Assembly (NCBI GenBank): GCA_903907985.1
Contig: CAIVQG010000072.1
Coordinates: 58,577-122,576 of the forward strand
Origin: an uncultured delta proteobacterium
Lineage (GTDB): Bacteria; Desulfobacterota; Syntrophia; Syntrophales; Smithellaceae
Reading direction: 5' to 3'
Length of the DNA: 64,000 nt
Within the stretch, counting starts at the first letter, position 1; each line of letters opens with the position of its first letter. Of this stretch, positions 26,802-35,573 are shown piece by piece. Both the position numbers and the translations under genes were made by a program. A model generated the notes under the pieces. That model saw only the letters and a program-made list of their open reading frames with translations, did not search any database and was not told the DNA's origin.

Positions 26802-27194
26802 CTAAGCCACTTTCATGCCGCCCTTACCTAAATCGTAGATCTCTTCGATTTTTAATTTGACAGCCGCTTTAGGTGGAGTGGGCATCTTCATAAGCTCACT
26901 CAGCTTGATCGCTTCTTCATAAAGCGGGCCGGAGGTGATTATCTCGGCTTTGCCTTCGAACCGATAGCCCTTGATTTTGCTTAAGTCGGCTACAGCGAGC
27001 GCTACCCAGGAATTCTTCTGTATGTTAGCCCAAGTCCTGTTACCAACCATCTCGAAATATACAAGATGTTCATCATCAACTATCTTGGCGCTGCCTTTTA
27101 TAGCCAAGTTAGCTTTCCCGTCAGCACCACTTGTAGCTACCCAGCATGCCTGTCCCGTTAACATTGCCTTCATTGCATCCGCCAACTTAGCCAT
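26802..27194 (-). CDS. Pyridoxamine-5-phosphate oxidase-like FMN-binding protein
   Basis: This 130-residue protein of the PPOX split-barrel type has QACWVATSGADGKANLAIKG, then FEMVGNRTWANIQKN and VALAVADLSKIKGYRFEGKAEI. These match the general pattern of small flavin-binding PPOX proteins. It is cytoplasmic and a likely homodimer, by family knowledge. The substrate is unknown; members bind FMN, F420 or haem. A GAGAGGGGGAG ribosome site precedes the ATG, and a promoter lies at 27242-27270. Confidence 0.8.
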   Translation of the reverse strand: MAKLADAMKAMLTGQACWVATSGADGKANLAIKGSAKIVDDEHLVYFEMVGNRTWANIQKNSWVALAVADLSKIKGYRFEGKAEIITSGPLYEEAIKLSELMKMPTPPKAAVKLKIEEIYDLGKGGMKVA

Positions 27195-27241
27195 AAATTT
27201 CTCCCCCTCTCTGTAACATATTTTTTTCCAGTGACGACTGA

Positions 27242-27270
27242 AGCGTAATACAAGCCGATTTTTGTGTCAA
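27242..27270 (-). promoter_or_regulatory. Sigma-70-type promoter for the PPOX-like gene
   Basis: On the minus strand TTGACA and TACGCT with 17 bases between. The spacer (ending CTTGTAT) does not share the GCGTTTCC of the dispersed family. Confidence 0.6.
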
Positions 27271-27346
27271 TACGATAGTTACCGATTACAAATTGAAGGG
27301 GCGGATATATTGCAAAATCATTATGCACTTTGATACAGGATGGAGT

Positions 27347-27742
27347 TCACTTTTTATTATTGATGGCTATTGTGCAGCGTGATGTGCAAATCATATTTCC
27401 GTTTTCATCAGTAATTCGGATATCCCATACACTGACAGTATGACCAATATGCACAGGTGTTGCCGTCGCCGTGATAATACCTTCTCTCTTAGGCCGGATA
27501 TGGTTGGCGTTTATTTCAAGGCCGACAGCAAACTGTTTTTCCTGGTCTATGTTCATAACAGCGCCCATGGTTGCTGCCGTTTCCGCAAGGACAACGGATA
27601 CTCCGCCATGCAGAGATCCCCATGGGTGATGAGTCTTTGGAGTTACAGGCATGGTTAAAACAATCTTTTCCTTCGTTACTTCCCGGTGTTCTATGCCTAG
27701 AAGTTCCATTACGGTTCCTTTGAAGTTCTTAAAATCCGTCAT
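27347..27742 (-). CDS. PaaI-family hotdog thioesterase
   Basis: This 131-residue single hotdog-fold protein has the family signature HHPWGSLHGGVSVVLAETAATMGA, in which HGG lies near the active site and the Glu of ETAA is a usual catalytic residue. It would hydrolyse small or aromatic acyl-CoA thioesters, which fits the acyl-CoA genes in the window. AAAGGAGGGATA precedes the ATG. The specificity is unknown. Confidence 0.87.
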   Translation of the reverse strand: MTDFKNFKGTVMELLGIEHREVTKEKIVLTMPVTPKTHHPWGSLHGGVSVVLAETAATMGAVMNIDQEKQFAVGLEINANHIRPKREGIITATATPVHIGHTVSVWDIRITDENGNMICTSRCTIAINNKK

Positions 27743-27972
27743 TATCCCTCCTTTTGTTCACCCTCAGTTAAATAAGAATTCCTACCACTATTACTTGGCC
27801 CGGCGCTTTGTTGATACATAACACAACTACTCGGGAAATAACATCCCTCATTACTGAAACGGATGGTTTCTCGGAAGGGAAATTGCAACATTCTCCCTGT
27901 GAATAACAGCAGTAATCTGATCTAAGGTGTGGTATATTATAGGTGATGGTCACCTCGACGCAGGAGTAAATA

Positions 27973-30360
27973 ATGGCAGTCATCGAGCAAATTGATCGTT
28001 TTAAGATCATTCGGGAGCTGGAAAGCGGCCCCGGCAGCATCGCTTATCTGGCTGAAGATCCTCTCCTGCTCCGTAATGTAGCGATTAAGACAGTTGCGCA
28101 TTCCCTGTCACCGGAACAGGGAAGCTATCTCATGGAAGAGGCAAGGATAGTCAGCAAACTCAAACATCCCAATATTGTCTCTGTTTATGAGGTAGGCGAT
28201 TTTGATGGTAAGCCCTACGTAGTATTTGAGTATGTGGAAGGAAAGTCCCTGCGCGATATAATGAAGCAGGAAAAGGTAATTGTAGTTCCCAAAGCAGTAT
28301 CCTTGATGATCCAGATATTGGATGGTATCGCCTATGGCCATCAGATGGGGGTCATCCACGGTGATTTGAATCCGTCCAACATCATAATCGACCACAATGG
28401 CGTACCCAGAATCATGGATTTTGGCCTGTCGAGCATAATCGGAAGAAGGTATTGGGATGGCCAACTTTATGTTGCCGGCATACCGAATTACATAGCCCCG
28501 GAACATTTTTTCAAGACAGCTCTCACACCGCTGACGGATATCTTTTTTATCGGGAGCTTGTTTTATGAAATGGTCGTAGGCCATCCCGCTTTCAGCGGAA
28601 CGGACCTATCATCCTTGATGTACCGGATCGCTCATGATGCCCCTGATCCCCCTTCTCAGCATAAGAAGGTTATCAATCATGATATCGACCAGATCATCAT
28701 GAAGGCCATGGAAAAGAATGCCGAAGACCGTTACCCTGACGCCCTGGTAATAAAAAAACTTTTAGAGGACTACCTGAATCCGTCAGATCAGCATGATGGG
28801 GTAGGCCAGGTTCATGGAACGGTTGATTTTATCATGAGGCGCATGCGCCTGAAAGGTGATCTGCCTGCTTTTTCCGGCAACATAATCGAGATCAGCTCAA
28901 AGCTCTCGTCACTGACAGCAATCAACTTTTCCTCCGCAGGCGATCTGGCCAAGATAATCCTGCGGGACTTCTCGCTCACCAATAAGCTCCTTAAAATCGT
29001 TAACTCTGCCCTCTATGCGAACCTTTCGGGCAAGGTGACGACTATTTCCAAGGCAGTGTTTCTCCTCGGTATTGAAAAGGTGCGGATGATGGCTGCCTCG
29101 CTGATGATTTTTGATCATCTCCAGAATAAATCGCAGGCAATAGAGTTGAAAGAGGAGGCTATGCTCTCCTTCATGAGCGGTCTTGTGGCCATCGGTGTTG
29201 CCGAAAACCTGAAACTCAGCGGGAAAGAGGAAATCTTCATCTGTGCCATGCTCCATAACCTGGGCAAGATGCTGGTAATCTGCTATTTTCCCGAAGAATA
29301 TGCAGAGATCAAGAACCGCAAGCTCCAGATGGGGCTCGATGACACCAAGGCGTCCAAATCCGTTCTGGGAATCACATACAACACCTTAGGGATGGAAGTA
29401 TCGCGATCCTGGAATTTTCCTGACAAAATTGTCCACAGCATGGAGGATATTTCCCCCACTGTGATCGAACAGCCAAAAACAGAACAGGAGACGCTGCAGA
29501 TACTCTCCAGCTATTCCAATGAGTTGCTGCACCTGGTGATGAACTCCGAAGAAGCTGATCGGCCGGCCGTCCTTTCCGATATGTCGAAACGCTATCAAAA
29601 TAGCATTCCCATCCCTGATGAACAGATGGAATCCCTGATAGAGTCAGCAGTATCAAAAAGCGACACCTATAAAGATATCGTCCAGATTGATAAGCAGACG
29701 AGTACGATGATCAAAAAAATGTTCAAGTCCGACCAAAAGCAGGCGCACGAATCGCCGGAGTCTAAAACCACTGTGCTATCGCAACGAACAGTTCTGGCAG
29801 AAGAAAATGCTCATAAACTGGCCCGGCCCGGTGTCGCTCTGACAGATCAACAGATCAGCATCTTTACTAATGCTCTCCATGAGATCAACGACGTCATGAC
29901 CGGCAGCGCCAACCTGAGCGATGTGATCTACATGATTCTCGAAACGATGTATCGCGGACTTGAATTTAACCGTGTGATCTTCTGCATGCGGGATGTAAAA
30001 CAGGCCCGGATGGTGGCCCGTTTTGGACTGGGAGAAAATGCCGATGAGATTGTCAAACATTTCCAGTTTCGGATCAGTCAGTCCCCAGACATCTTTAATA
30101 TTGCAATATCCAGGGAGCAGGGGATCATCATCGATAATGCCGCAGCCCACAATATCGTCAGTAATCTTCCCGAATGGTACCGGAATATTATTTCCGCACA
30201 GTCCTTTCTTGTTTATCCTTTGATTGCCGCAGAGGGCTGTATTGGCTTGTTTTATGCCGATAAGAAAGAAAAAGGGACCATGCTAACCGAGGACCAAAAG
30301 AACTTCATAGAAACACTGCGTGACATGGCCATTCAGGCAATGACACACAAACACAAATAA
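27973..30360 (+). CDS. Ser/Thr kinase-HDOD-GAF fusion protein
   Basis: This is a 795-residue signalling protein. Residues about 10-265 form a Hanks-type kinase: Lys in VAIKT (K39), a degenerate glycine loop (ELESGPGSIAYL), catalytic loop HGDLNPSN (127-134, with Gly in place of Arg of HRD) and DFG near 148. Residues about 283-490 are an HDOD domain (MLHNLGKMLV). Residues about 635-793 are a GAF domain. No membrane span exists, so it is cytoplasmic. The HGD loop suggests non-RD regulation, not dead catalysis, since Asp and DFG Asp remain. AGGAG precedes the ATG. Target unknown. Confidence 0.9.
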   Translation: MAVIEQIDRFKIIRELESGPGSIAYLAEDPLLLRNVAIKTVAHSLSPEQGSYLMEEARIVSKLKHPNIVSVYEVGDFDGKPYVVFEYVEGKSLRDIMKQEKVIVVPKAVSLMIQILDGIAYGHQMGVIHGDLNPSNIIIDHNGVPRIMDFGLSSIIGRRYWDGQLYVAGIPNYIAPEHFFKTALTPLTDIFFIGSLFYEMVVGHPAFSGTDLSSLMYRIAHDAPDPPSQHKKVINHDIDQIIMKAMEKNAEDRYPDALVIKKLLEDYLNPSDQHDGVGQVHGTVDFIMRRMRLKGDLPAFSGNIIEISSKLSSLTAINFSSAGDLAKIILRDFSLTNKLLKIVNSALYANLSGKVTTISKAVFLLGIEKVRMMAASLMIFDHLQNKSQAIELKEEAMLSFMSGLVAIGVAENLKLSGKEEIFICAMLHNLGKMLVICYFPEEYAEIKNRKLQMGLDDTKASKSVLGITYNTLGMEVSRSWNFPDKIVHSMEDISPTVIEQPKTEQETLQILSSYSNELLHLVMNSEEADRPAVLSDMSKRYQNSIPIPDEQMESLIESAVSKSDTYKDIVQIDKQTSTMIKKMFKSDQKQAHESPESKTTVLSQRTVLAEENAHKLARPGVALTDQQISIFTNALHEINDVMTGSANLSDVIYMILETMYRGLEFNRVIFCMRDVKQARMVARFGLGENADEIVKHFQFRISQSPDIFNIAISREQGIIIDNAAAHNIVSNLPEWYRNIISAQSFLVYPLIAAEGCIGLFYADKKEKGTMLTEDQKNFIETLRDMAIQAMTHKHK

Positions 30361-30459
30361 ATCCCAGCCTTTCCTTCATCATAAACAAGTTATCCTGATT
30401 GTAATCGGCCGATGCAGCAAGAAATATCATTTCCCCGTTGGACACTGCCAAATTTTCGC

Positions 30460-30488
30460 TTGCAAAATTCGTTTCCATTATCTATAAA
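30460..30488 (+). promoter_or_regulatory. Possible sigma-70-type promoter for glyA
   Basis: TTGCAA, 17 bases containing CGTTTCC, then TATAAA, 110 bases before the glyA start. The -35 has two mismatches to consensus. Confidence 0.5.
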
Positions 30489-30598
30489 ATAAGTCAGTCA
30501 GCAACTGGCGTTCTAGGTGGAAATGACCATCGGGAAGCTCCCTTCTTTTGTTGTGCGCCTGGGCAAAAGAAAACCTTGAAAAAATCAGGAGGAGCCCT

Positions 30599-31942
30599 AT
30601 GGTCACGAAAAAGCAAAACACATCCATCCCCAAAACATCTCTCCAAAACCCCAAATCAGCGCCAAAACAATTTATCGACCGTAATTGGAAAAGCCTTAAA
30701 AAAAACGATCCGGAAGTCTTTGGTGCTATTTCAGGAGAAGAACAAAGGGAGCGCAAAGGGATTGAGTTGATCCCGTCCGAAAATTATACCTATGCGGAAG
30801 TTCTGGCCGCCAACGGGTCTATCTTTACCAACAAATATTCGGAAGGCTATCCGGGAAAACGCTACTACGGCGGGCAGGAATATACCGACTGCATTGAGAC
30901 AATTGCCATTGAGCGTGCGAAGAAAGTTTTCCGGTGCGAACACGCCAACGTCCAGGCGCTTTCCGGATCGCCGATGAATCAGGCCGTCTATCTGGCTTTT
31001 CTTAAACCCGGTGATACAATTTTAGGAATGGATCTGTCTCATGGCGGACACCTGACGCACGGTGCTGTGGTGTCGCATATGGGGGCTCTGTTCAATTTTG
31101 TCCGTTACAAGACTGATCCGGAAAATTCTGGCCAAATCGACTTCGACGCCCTCATGAAAACTGCTAAAAGAACCAAACCCAAAATTGTTCTTTGTGGCTA
31201 TACTTCTTATCCCCGGGATTACCGCTATGAGGATTTCAAGCGAGTGGCCGACGCAGTCGGCGCCATTACAATGGCGGATATCTCTCACATCGGCGGATTA
31301 GTGGCGACAGGCGTGATGAGCAATCCGTTTGACAGTGGATTTGATATTGTCACGACAACAACGCATAAAAGTCTGCGGGGTCCCCGGGGCGCTTTGATTA
31401 TGTGCAAATCGCAGTATGCCGGGAGGATCGACAAATCTGTATTCCCGGGACTTCAGGGCGGCCCGCATATGCAAACGATCGCGGCCATCGCCGTTACACT
31501 GGGCAAAGCGCTCCAGCCTCAGTTCAGGGACTATGCCGTGCAGATATTAAAGAACGCGAAGGTGCTGGCGGAAACGCTCATGAAAAACGGTGCCAAGCTG
31601 ATCACCAATGGAACAGACAATCATATGATGGTGATCGACACAGTCAAAAGTTTCAATCTGGACGGCAAGCAGGCGGAAGCGATTCTGGATGCGGTCTCCA
31701 TCACCACCAATAAACAGATCATTCCAGACGATCCCAACCCGCCCTTGAAACCAAGCGGCATCCGCCTGGGAACCCCCGCAGCCACTACCCGCGGAATGAA
31801 AGAACCGGAAATGGTTAAGATCGGAAACTGGATCAGCCGGACGCTCGCAGGCACACAGGATGAAAAACTGCTCCGCGCAACAAAGAAGGAAGTGGAAAAA
31901 CTCTGCCTGAAGTTTCCGGTGCCGGGACTGATCTTATCTTGA
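30599..31942 (+). CDS. glyA: Serine hydroxymethyltransferase
   Basis: The product is about 447 residues, a PLP enzyme that converts serine plus tetrahydrofolate to glycine plus methylene-THF. Visible marks are LIPSENYTY near the N-terminus, NKYSEGYPGKRYYGG, the MDLSHGGHLTHG segment, and the PLP lysine in TTTTHKSLRGPRG. The start at 30599 follows AGGAGGAG; an upstream in-frame start at 30548 lacks such a site. An N-terminal extension of roughly 25 basic residues precedes the usual start of the family. It supplies one-carbon units, which matter in an anaerobe with C1 metabolism. Confidence 0.95.
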   Translation: MVTKKQNTSIPKTSLQNPKSAPKQFIDRNWKSLKKNDPEVFGAISGEEQRERKGIELIPSENYTYAEVLAANGSIFTNKYSEGYPGKRYYGGQEYTDCIETIAIERAKKVFRCEHANVQALSGSPMNQAVYLAFLKPGDTILGMDLSHGGHLTHGAVVSHMGALFNFVRYKTDPENSGQIDFDALMKTAKRTKPKIVLCGYTSYPRDYRYEDFKRVADAVGAITMADISHIGGLVATGVMSNPFDSGFDIVTTTTHKSLRGPRGALIMCKSQYAGRIDKSVFPGLQGGPHMQTIAAIAVTLGKALQPQFRDYAVQILKNAKVLAETLMKNGAKLITNGTDNHMMVIDTVKSFNLDGKQAEAILDAVSITTNKQIIPDDPNPPLKPSGIRLGTPAATTRGMKEPEMVKIGNWISRTLAGTQDEKLLRATKKEVEKLCLKFPVPGLILS

Positions 31943-31978
31943 TTATTCCGGCGGACAGCCAGGCGATTCGGTAATCAT

Positions 31979-32010
31979 GAGGGTTGCAGGTCATAAGCCT
32001 TGCAACCCTC
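31979..32010. terminator. Hairpin between convergent glyA and MFS genes
   Basis: GAGGGTTGCA and TGCAACCCTC form a perfect 10-base stem with further GG/CC pairing. It lies 37 bases after glyA and 41 bases from the end of the leftward MFS gene. No T-run follows on either strand, so the terminator call is moderate. Confidence 0.45.
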
Positions 32011-32050
32011 CCGGATGCCAGCAAAGGTAGCGCCTGAAGTGGAATTGGAA

Positions 32051-33214
32051 TTATGTTTTTTTCCGGTAATGGCGCACGAAGAGTAAACCGGAAAATCCGG
32101 CACAAAGCAGGCCGCCCACAGACCAAGCGCCAATGCCGATGGCTGCGGGAACGAGATAGAGGGTGGCGGCACCGCAGGCCGGACCGATAAACAGGCCCAC
32201 CCCGATCATCGCCTCATGCAGACCCGCGTTGGAACTTTGATTCTCCGTTACATTCATGGAATAGTAGAGGGATGAATAATAAATGAGCCCGATCGACAGG
32301 CCGAAACCGACTTGCGCGACCAAAAGCAAGGAGATCGATTGCGCCATGAGAAATCCGAAAAAGCTGACGATCATCAGCAGAAAAGACAGCGTCAGCCATC
32401 GGAAATGGTAATGCCAACCCTTCCATTGCCAGAATATCCCAAAAGCAGCCAACCGGACAAACATCCAGAGAGAGCAGACAACGCCCGCCATGCCTGTGGA
32501 AAGGTCAAACTTTTCCGCAAGGGAGGGAATCAACGGAAGGACGGTGTTAATCGCCACATAAGAAAAAGGGTTAGCGATCCAGGCCATCAGCAGGAAGCTT
32601 TTGCCGTCAGCCAATGATGCCGCCGGAGTCAAAGATTCTGCAGAATATTGACCAGCAATTTCTCTTTTTCGCCATCTTGCGGCAAGAGGCAACAGGGCCA
32701 ATTCGACAAGAGTAAGCCCTAAGGGCAGCCAGAACAAGCTGAGCATGCCCAATTTTTCAATCAGGATGCCCGCCGTGAAGTATCCGACCGCCGCGCCGCC
32801 CGCCCAGGTAACGTTATAGATGCCGACCATCTTCGACAGTTGCGTTCCCGGCCGTTCACTGATCAGCGTCTCGAGGGCAGGCCAGATGAAACAAACCCCC
32901 ACTGTCCACAAACAAAACACCGTAACTTGCGCCGCGGGAGTGGGAAATGCCATGCCCAGAGTCAGCGCCATAATTACGCCGCATAAGCCCAGACCTAGTA
33001 TCCTGATGCAGCCATAGCGCTGGGCCAATTTGCCGCCCTGCCACGCCGCAAATACATAGACAAATCCGCCGAGGGCCGCCGTCAGCAGATTCTCCACCTC
33101 ACCGAAGCCGAATGTGCGCCGCAGGTAAAAGAAAAGAAAATTGGAATAGTAAACGGCGGCGTAACAATTTATTAATTCAATGAGATATAATAATGCTTTT
33201 GCAGGACTGATCAT
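32051..33214 (-). CDS. MFS transporter
   Basis: This integral inner-membrane protein of about 387 residues has twelve predicted hydrophobic segments of the major facilitator type. The loop 2-3 motif appears as GKLAQRYG. The start is taken at ATG 33214 with GGGAAAG upstream; a TTG five codons earlier is possible. It follows another MFS gene by about 20 bases on the same strand, so the two are probably cotranscribed from the leader at 34515-34790. The substrate is unknown. Confidence 0.83.
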   Translation of the reverse strand: MISPAKALLYLIELINCYAAVYYSNFLFFYLRRTFGFGEVENLLTAALGGFVYVFAAWQGGKLAQRYGCIRILGLGLCGVIMALTLGMAFPTPAAQVTVFCLWTVGVCFIWPALETLISERPGTQLSKMVGIYNVTWAGGAAVGYFTAGILIEKLGMLSLFWLPLGLTLVELALLPLAARWRKREIAGQYSAESLTPAASLADGKSFLLMAWIANPFSYVAINTVLPLIPSLAEKFDLSTGMAGVVCSLWMFVRLAAFGIFWQWKGWHYHFRWLTLSFLLMIVSFFGFLMAQSISLLLVAQVGFGLSIGLIYYSSLYYSMNVTENQSSNAGLHEAMIGVGLFIGPACGAATLYLVPAAIGIGAWSVGGLLCAGFSGLLFVRHYRKKT

Positions 33215-33236
33215 GATCAACTTTCCCAAACAGAAA

Positions 33237-34514
33237 TTATTCTTTCACCGAGTCACCGGTACTGCCGGGCAGCAGGAAACTCAGAAGCACCATTGCAACA
33301 TTGGCAAACCCAAGCCACATCAAAGCCTGCGCGGCGTTGTTCCCCAGGCTTTTATATAATTCACCGATAATGCTCGGCACAGTGCCGCCAAGACACCACG
33401 CCCAGCCCATCAGGATCGCCGATACAATACTCACATTTTCCCGCGGAGCAATCCGTTGGCCGAACGCAACGCCCAGCGGGTTCACCGTCCCCAAAAACGC
33501 CCCGCCGATAATGCACAGCAGGATAAATGACGGCACCGGCAGTGTCAAGCGGACGATTGCCTGATAACTCAAAGCCGCAAGAATTACCATCGACATCAGT
33601 GTCCTGCGCCTGCCGATGCGGTCGGCCAGATGGCCAATCGGCACCATGAATAAAGTTGCCCCGAAGACAATCAAACCGAAGGCCCCGCCCTGTCCAAGCC
33701 AGGCCGGATAACCCTTCTCTTGGGCAAATTCCGGCAGGAGGAAGAACAGACCGCTCAGCACTCCGCTCGAGATTGCCAGTATGAGGAACAAACAAAGGAT
33801 CGGACCCGCCACCGGGCGAAGAGAGCGCAGAGAGGCGATGACGGAAATTCTCCCGGCACTGGAAACTTGGGCAGGCCGGCAGCGCATCCAGACAAACACC
33901 CAGAGAATTGCCACCGGCAGAAAAAGGATTTCGGTGTGATGGCCGAAGTTGTTGTAAGCAGTGCGGAACCCGATCTGGCTCAAACCGAAGCCTATGCTGC
34001 CGACGGCAATAAACACGGCAAGAAACATCGAACCACGCCGAGCGGAAAAGCTGCCCGCGAGCCCCGCTCCCGCAGGATGGAACATATCCTGTCCGAGACG
34101 GCCGGCGGCCAGAATCGCAAATACAATGAGATAAAAACCACTAAGTCCGAACATTGTCGGCAATAGGCGGTCCAGTGTCTCCCGCTGATCGGCAAGAGGA
34201 CCGAGCAGCAAAGCAAACGAAGTCAAGAGCACTCCCAGCAGGATAACCCGCCGCGGCCCGAAACGGTCGGCGATTGAACCAAACAGCGGCTGCAGTGCAG
34301 TTCCGCTCATGGCGATGACTGTGGCAATCCATCCGGCCTTCACGACATCCAAACCGGCCAATGTTTTGTAGACCGGCCACACACTCATGCCCATAAAATC
34401 TACCATGACATGCGCAACGGCTATAGCGACAAACGTACCCACAGCGGCTGATCCACCCTTGGAAAGCACTTCTGCTGAGGCGGCTGAATTGTTTTCTTGA
34501 CTGTATTTGTCCAT
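33237..34514 (-). CDS. MFS transporter (Fsr-like drug efflux type)
   Basis: This 425-residue membrane protein has twelve hydrophobic segments. The motif GSIADRFGPRR after segment 2, and GHLADRIGRRR in the second half, are the doubled MFS signatures. The opening (FVAIAVAHVMVDFMGMSVWPVYKTLAG) resembles fosmidomycin-resistance (Fsr) transporters. An export role is inferred. It is first of the two-gene MFS pair and lies behind a 240-base leader with a terminator, which suggests attenuation. Confidence 0.85.
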   Translation of the reverse strand: MDKYSQENNSAASAEVLSKGGSAAVGTFVAIAVAHVMVDFMGMSVWPVYKTLAGLDVVKAGWIATVIAMSGTALQPLFGSIADRFGPRRVILLGVLLTSFALLLGPLADQRETLDRLLPTMFGLSGFYLIVFAILAAGRLGQDMFHPAGAGLAGSFSARRGSMFLAVFIAVGSIGFGLSQIGFRTAYNNFGHHTEILFLPVAILWVFVWMRCRPAQVSSAGRISVIASLRSLRPVAGPILCLFLILAISSGVLSGLFFLLPEFAQEKGYPAWLGQGGAFGLIVFGATLFMVPIGHLADRIGRRRTLMSMVILAALSYQAIVRLTLPVPSFILLCIIGGAFLGTVNPLGVAFGQRIAPRENVSIVSAILMGWAWCLGGTVPSIIGELYKSLGNNAAQALMWLGFANVAMVLLSFLLPGSTGDSVKE

Positions 34515-34568
34515 GTACTAACTCACATTTGTCATCACATCTGCGCCCATGCAATGACCTCTCGACTA

Positions 34569-34604
34569 TCAATAAAAAACCCGCCTAGTCTATCCATGGC
34601 GGGT
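34569..34604 (-). terminator. Intrinsic terminator in the MFS leader
   Basis: On the minus strand AACCCGCC, a 12-base loop, GGCGGGTT, followed by a T-run (TTTTTT). It is a textbook intrinsic terminator placed 55 bases before the first MFS gene and downstream of its promoter, so it can act as an attenuator. Confidence 0.8.
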
Positions 34605-34637
34605 TGATATTTGCGACTTGGATTATGAATTGTTAAT

Positions 34638-34726
34638 GTTCTTCTCCTCGCGCATGCACCCTGCCGCAGCCCGCCTGCGGGGCGGCCGTTCTTTTCATTA
34701 TAATTGCCGAATGGATGAATACGCTC
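34638..34726 (-). other. Candidate leader peptide and GC-rich hairpin upstream of the MFS pair
   Basis: On the minus strand an ATG at about 34726 opens a 31-codon frame ending in TAA near 34634-34638. It begins MSVFIHSAIIMKRT and is Ala/Arg-rich later. An AGAGGAAGAG stretch precedes it. Inside it GCCGC-CCCGC and GCGGG-CT-GCGGC form a strong hairpin (34663-34686). With the promoter upstream and the terminator downstream this matches an attenuator layout. The peptide shows no obvious run of a single amino acid. Translation is unproven. Confidence 0.4.
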
Positions 34727-34760
34727 ATGGTGCTTCTTTCTCTTCCTCTAAGTTGATTTG

Positions 34761-34789
34761 CAAATACTCCTGAAAATTGGAAGTGTCAA
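34761..34789 (-). promoter_or_regulatory. Sigma-70-type promoter for the MFS leader
   Basis: On the minus strand TTGACA, 17 bases, TATTTG. The transcript would start near 34755 and carry about 240 bases of leader before the first MFS gene. Confidence 0.6.
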
Positions 34790-34858
34790 TCTTTTTTTAT
34801 AAATGGAGCATAAATATGGAAAGCGCCCTATTCATGCCCTTAGCCGGTACTCTGCCGG

Positions 34859-35092
34859 TCAGATGAAGGTTACCGCCGTCTTGACGGCCCGGTTCGCTGA
34901 TTTACGCATATTGACTTCAATCATGTCCTGATAACGCGCCAGCGGAAACTTGTGGGTTACCATTTCGTGAAGATGAACTTTTCCCGCAGTGGCACCAACA
35001 TAATTGGCAGTTCCGGGAATAGCAAATTCCTTCGACAATGCCTTACAATAAAAGGGACTGTTGTCCCATTTATCCCCAAAAATCTGTGGCCG
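34859..35092 (-). pseudogene. C-terminal remnant of a zinc-type alcohol dehydrogenase
   Basis: A minus-strand frame without a start runs from the stop of the upstream exported-protein gene to TGA at 34859-34861. It reads like the end of a medium-chain dehydrogenase: FAIPGTANYVGATAGKVHL, then HKFPLARYQDMIEVN and AVKTAVTFI. No upstream part of such an enzyme exists nearby, so about 80 percent of the gene is gone. The 5-prime break lies at the end of the exported-protein gene. Confidence 0.6.
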
Positions 35093-35551
35093 TTATTGTG
35101 GACAGAAGCCCCAGGCAGGATTCCCTTTTTTGGGACATATCTTCAGTCTGATCTCCTGCGTCGAACATGGACTGTCCGGGAATGCGAACCAACCTTCCCA
35201 GTCGGTCCCATCACATCTCCGCGACTGGAGGCCCTGGGATCTCGGGGGATTGCCGGGGCCCATAAAACCACCCGGATAATACATACAGTAGCCCTTGACG
35301 TAAAAGAGAGGGGTTGTCCCGTTGTTGCTCGATGTCCACGTATAACTCTGTCCCGATTGGAGAGTGACCGTGTAGTTTTTCTGATCTGTATCAAAAAAAC
35401 TCACGGTGCAAGAGCCAAACAACCTCCCTTCGGGATAGTCGTATGAGGAATGCTGCACCGTCCACTTAAAGGCCGAGGCCGGAGCGGCGAAAAGAAGTAA
35501 ACAAAGCGACACGGCGCAGAGCAGGCAAACTCTTCTGGTGAATAAGATCAT
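35093..35551 (-). CDS. Small exported protein, function unknown
   Basis: The product is about 152 residues with a signal peptide (hydrophobic 8-24, cut after ASA). The mature part has a beta-rich middle (YTVTLQSGQSYTW) and six Cys, probably in disulfides. The start at 35551 follows AGAAGGAAA; an in-frame ATG at 35590 would overlap the M24 gene. It ends exactly where the dehydrogenase remnant begins, so the two may have been joined by a deletion. Family not recognised. Confidence 0.65.
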   Translation of the reverse strand: MILFTRRVCLLCAVSLCLLLFAAPASAFKWTVQHSSYDYPEGRLFGSCTVSFFDTDQKNYTVTLQSGQSYTWTSSNNGTTPLFYVKGYCMYYPGGFMGPGNPPRSQGLQSRRCDGTDWEGWFAFPDSPCSTQEIRLKICPKKGNPAWGFCPQ

Positions 35552-35573
35552 ACTATTTTTCCTTCTACATTTC

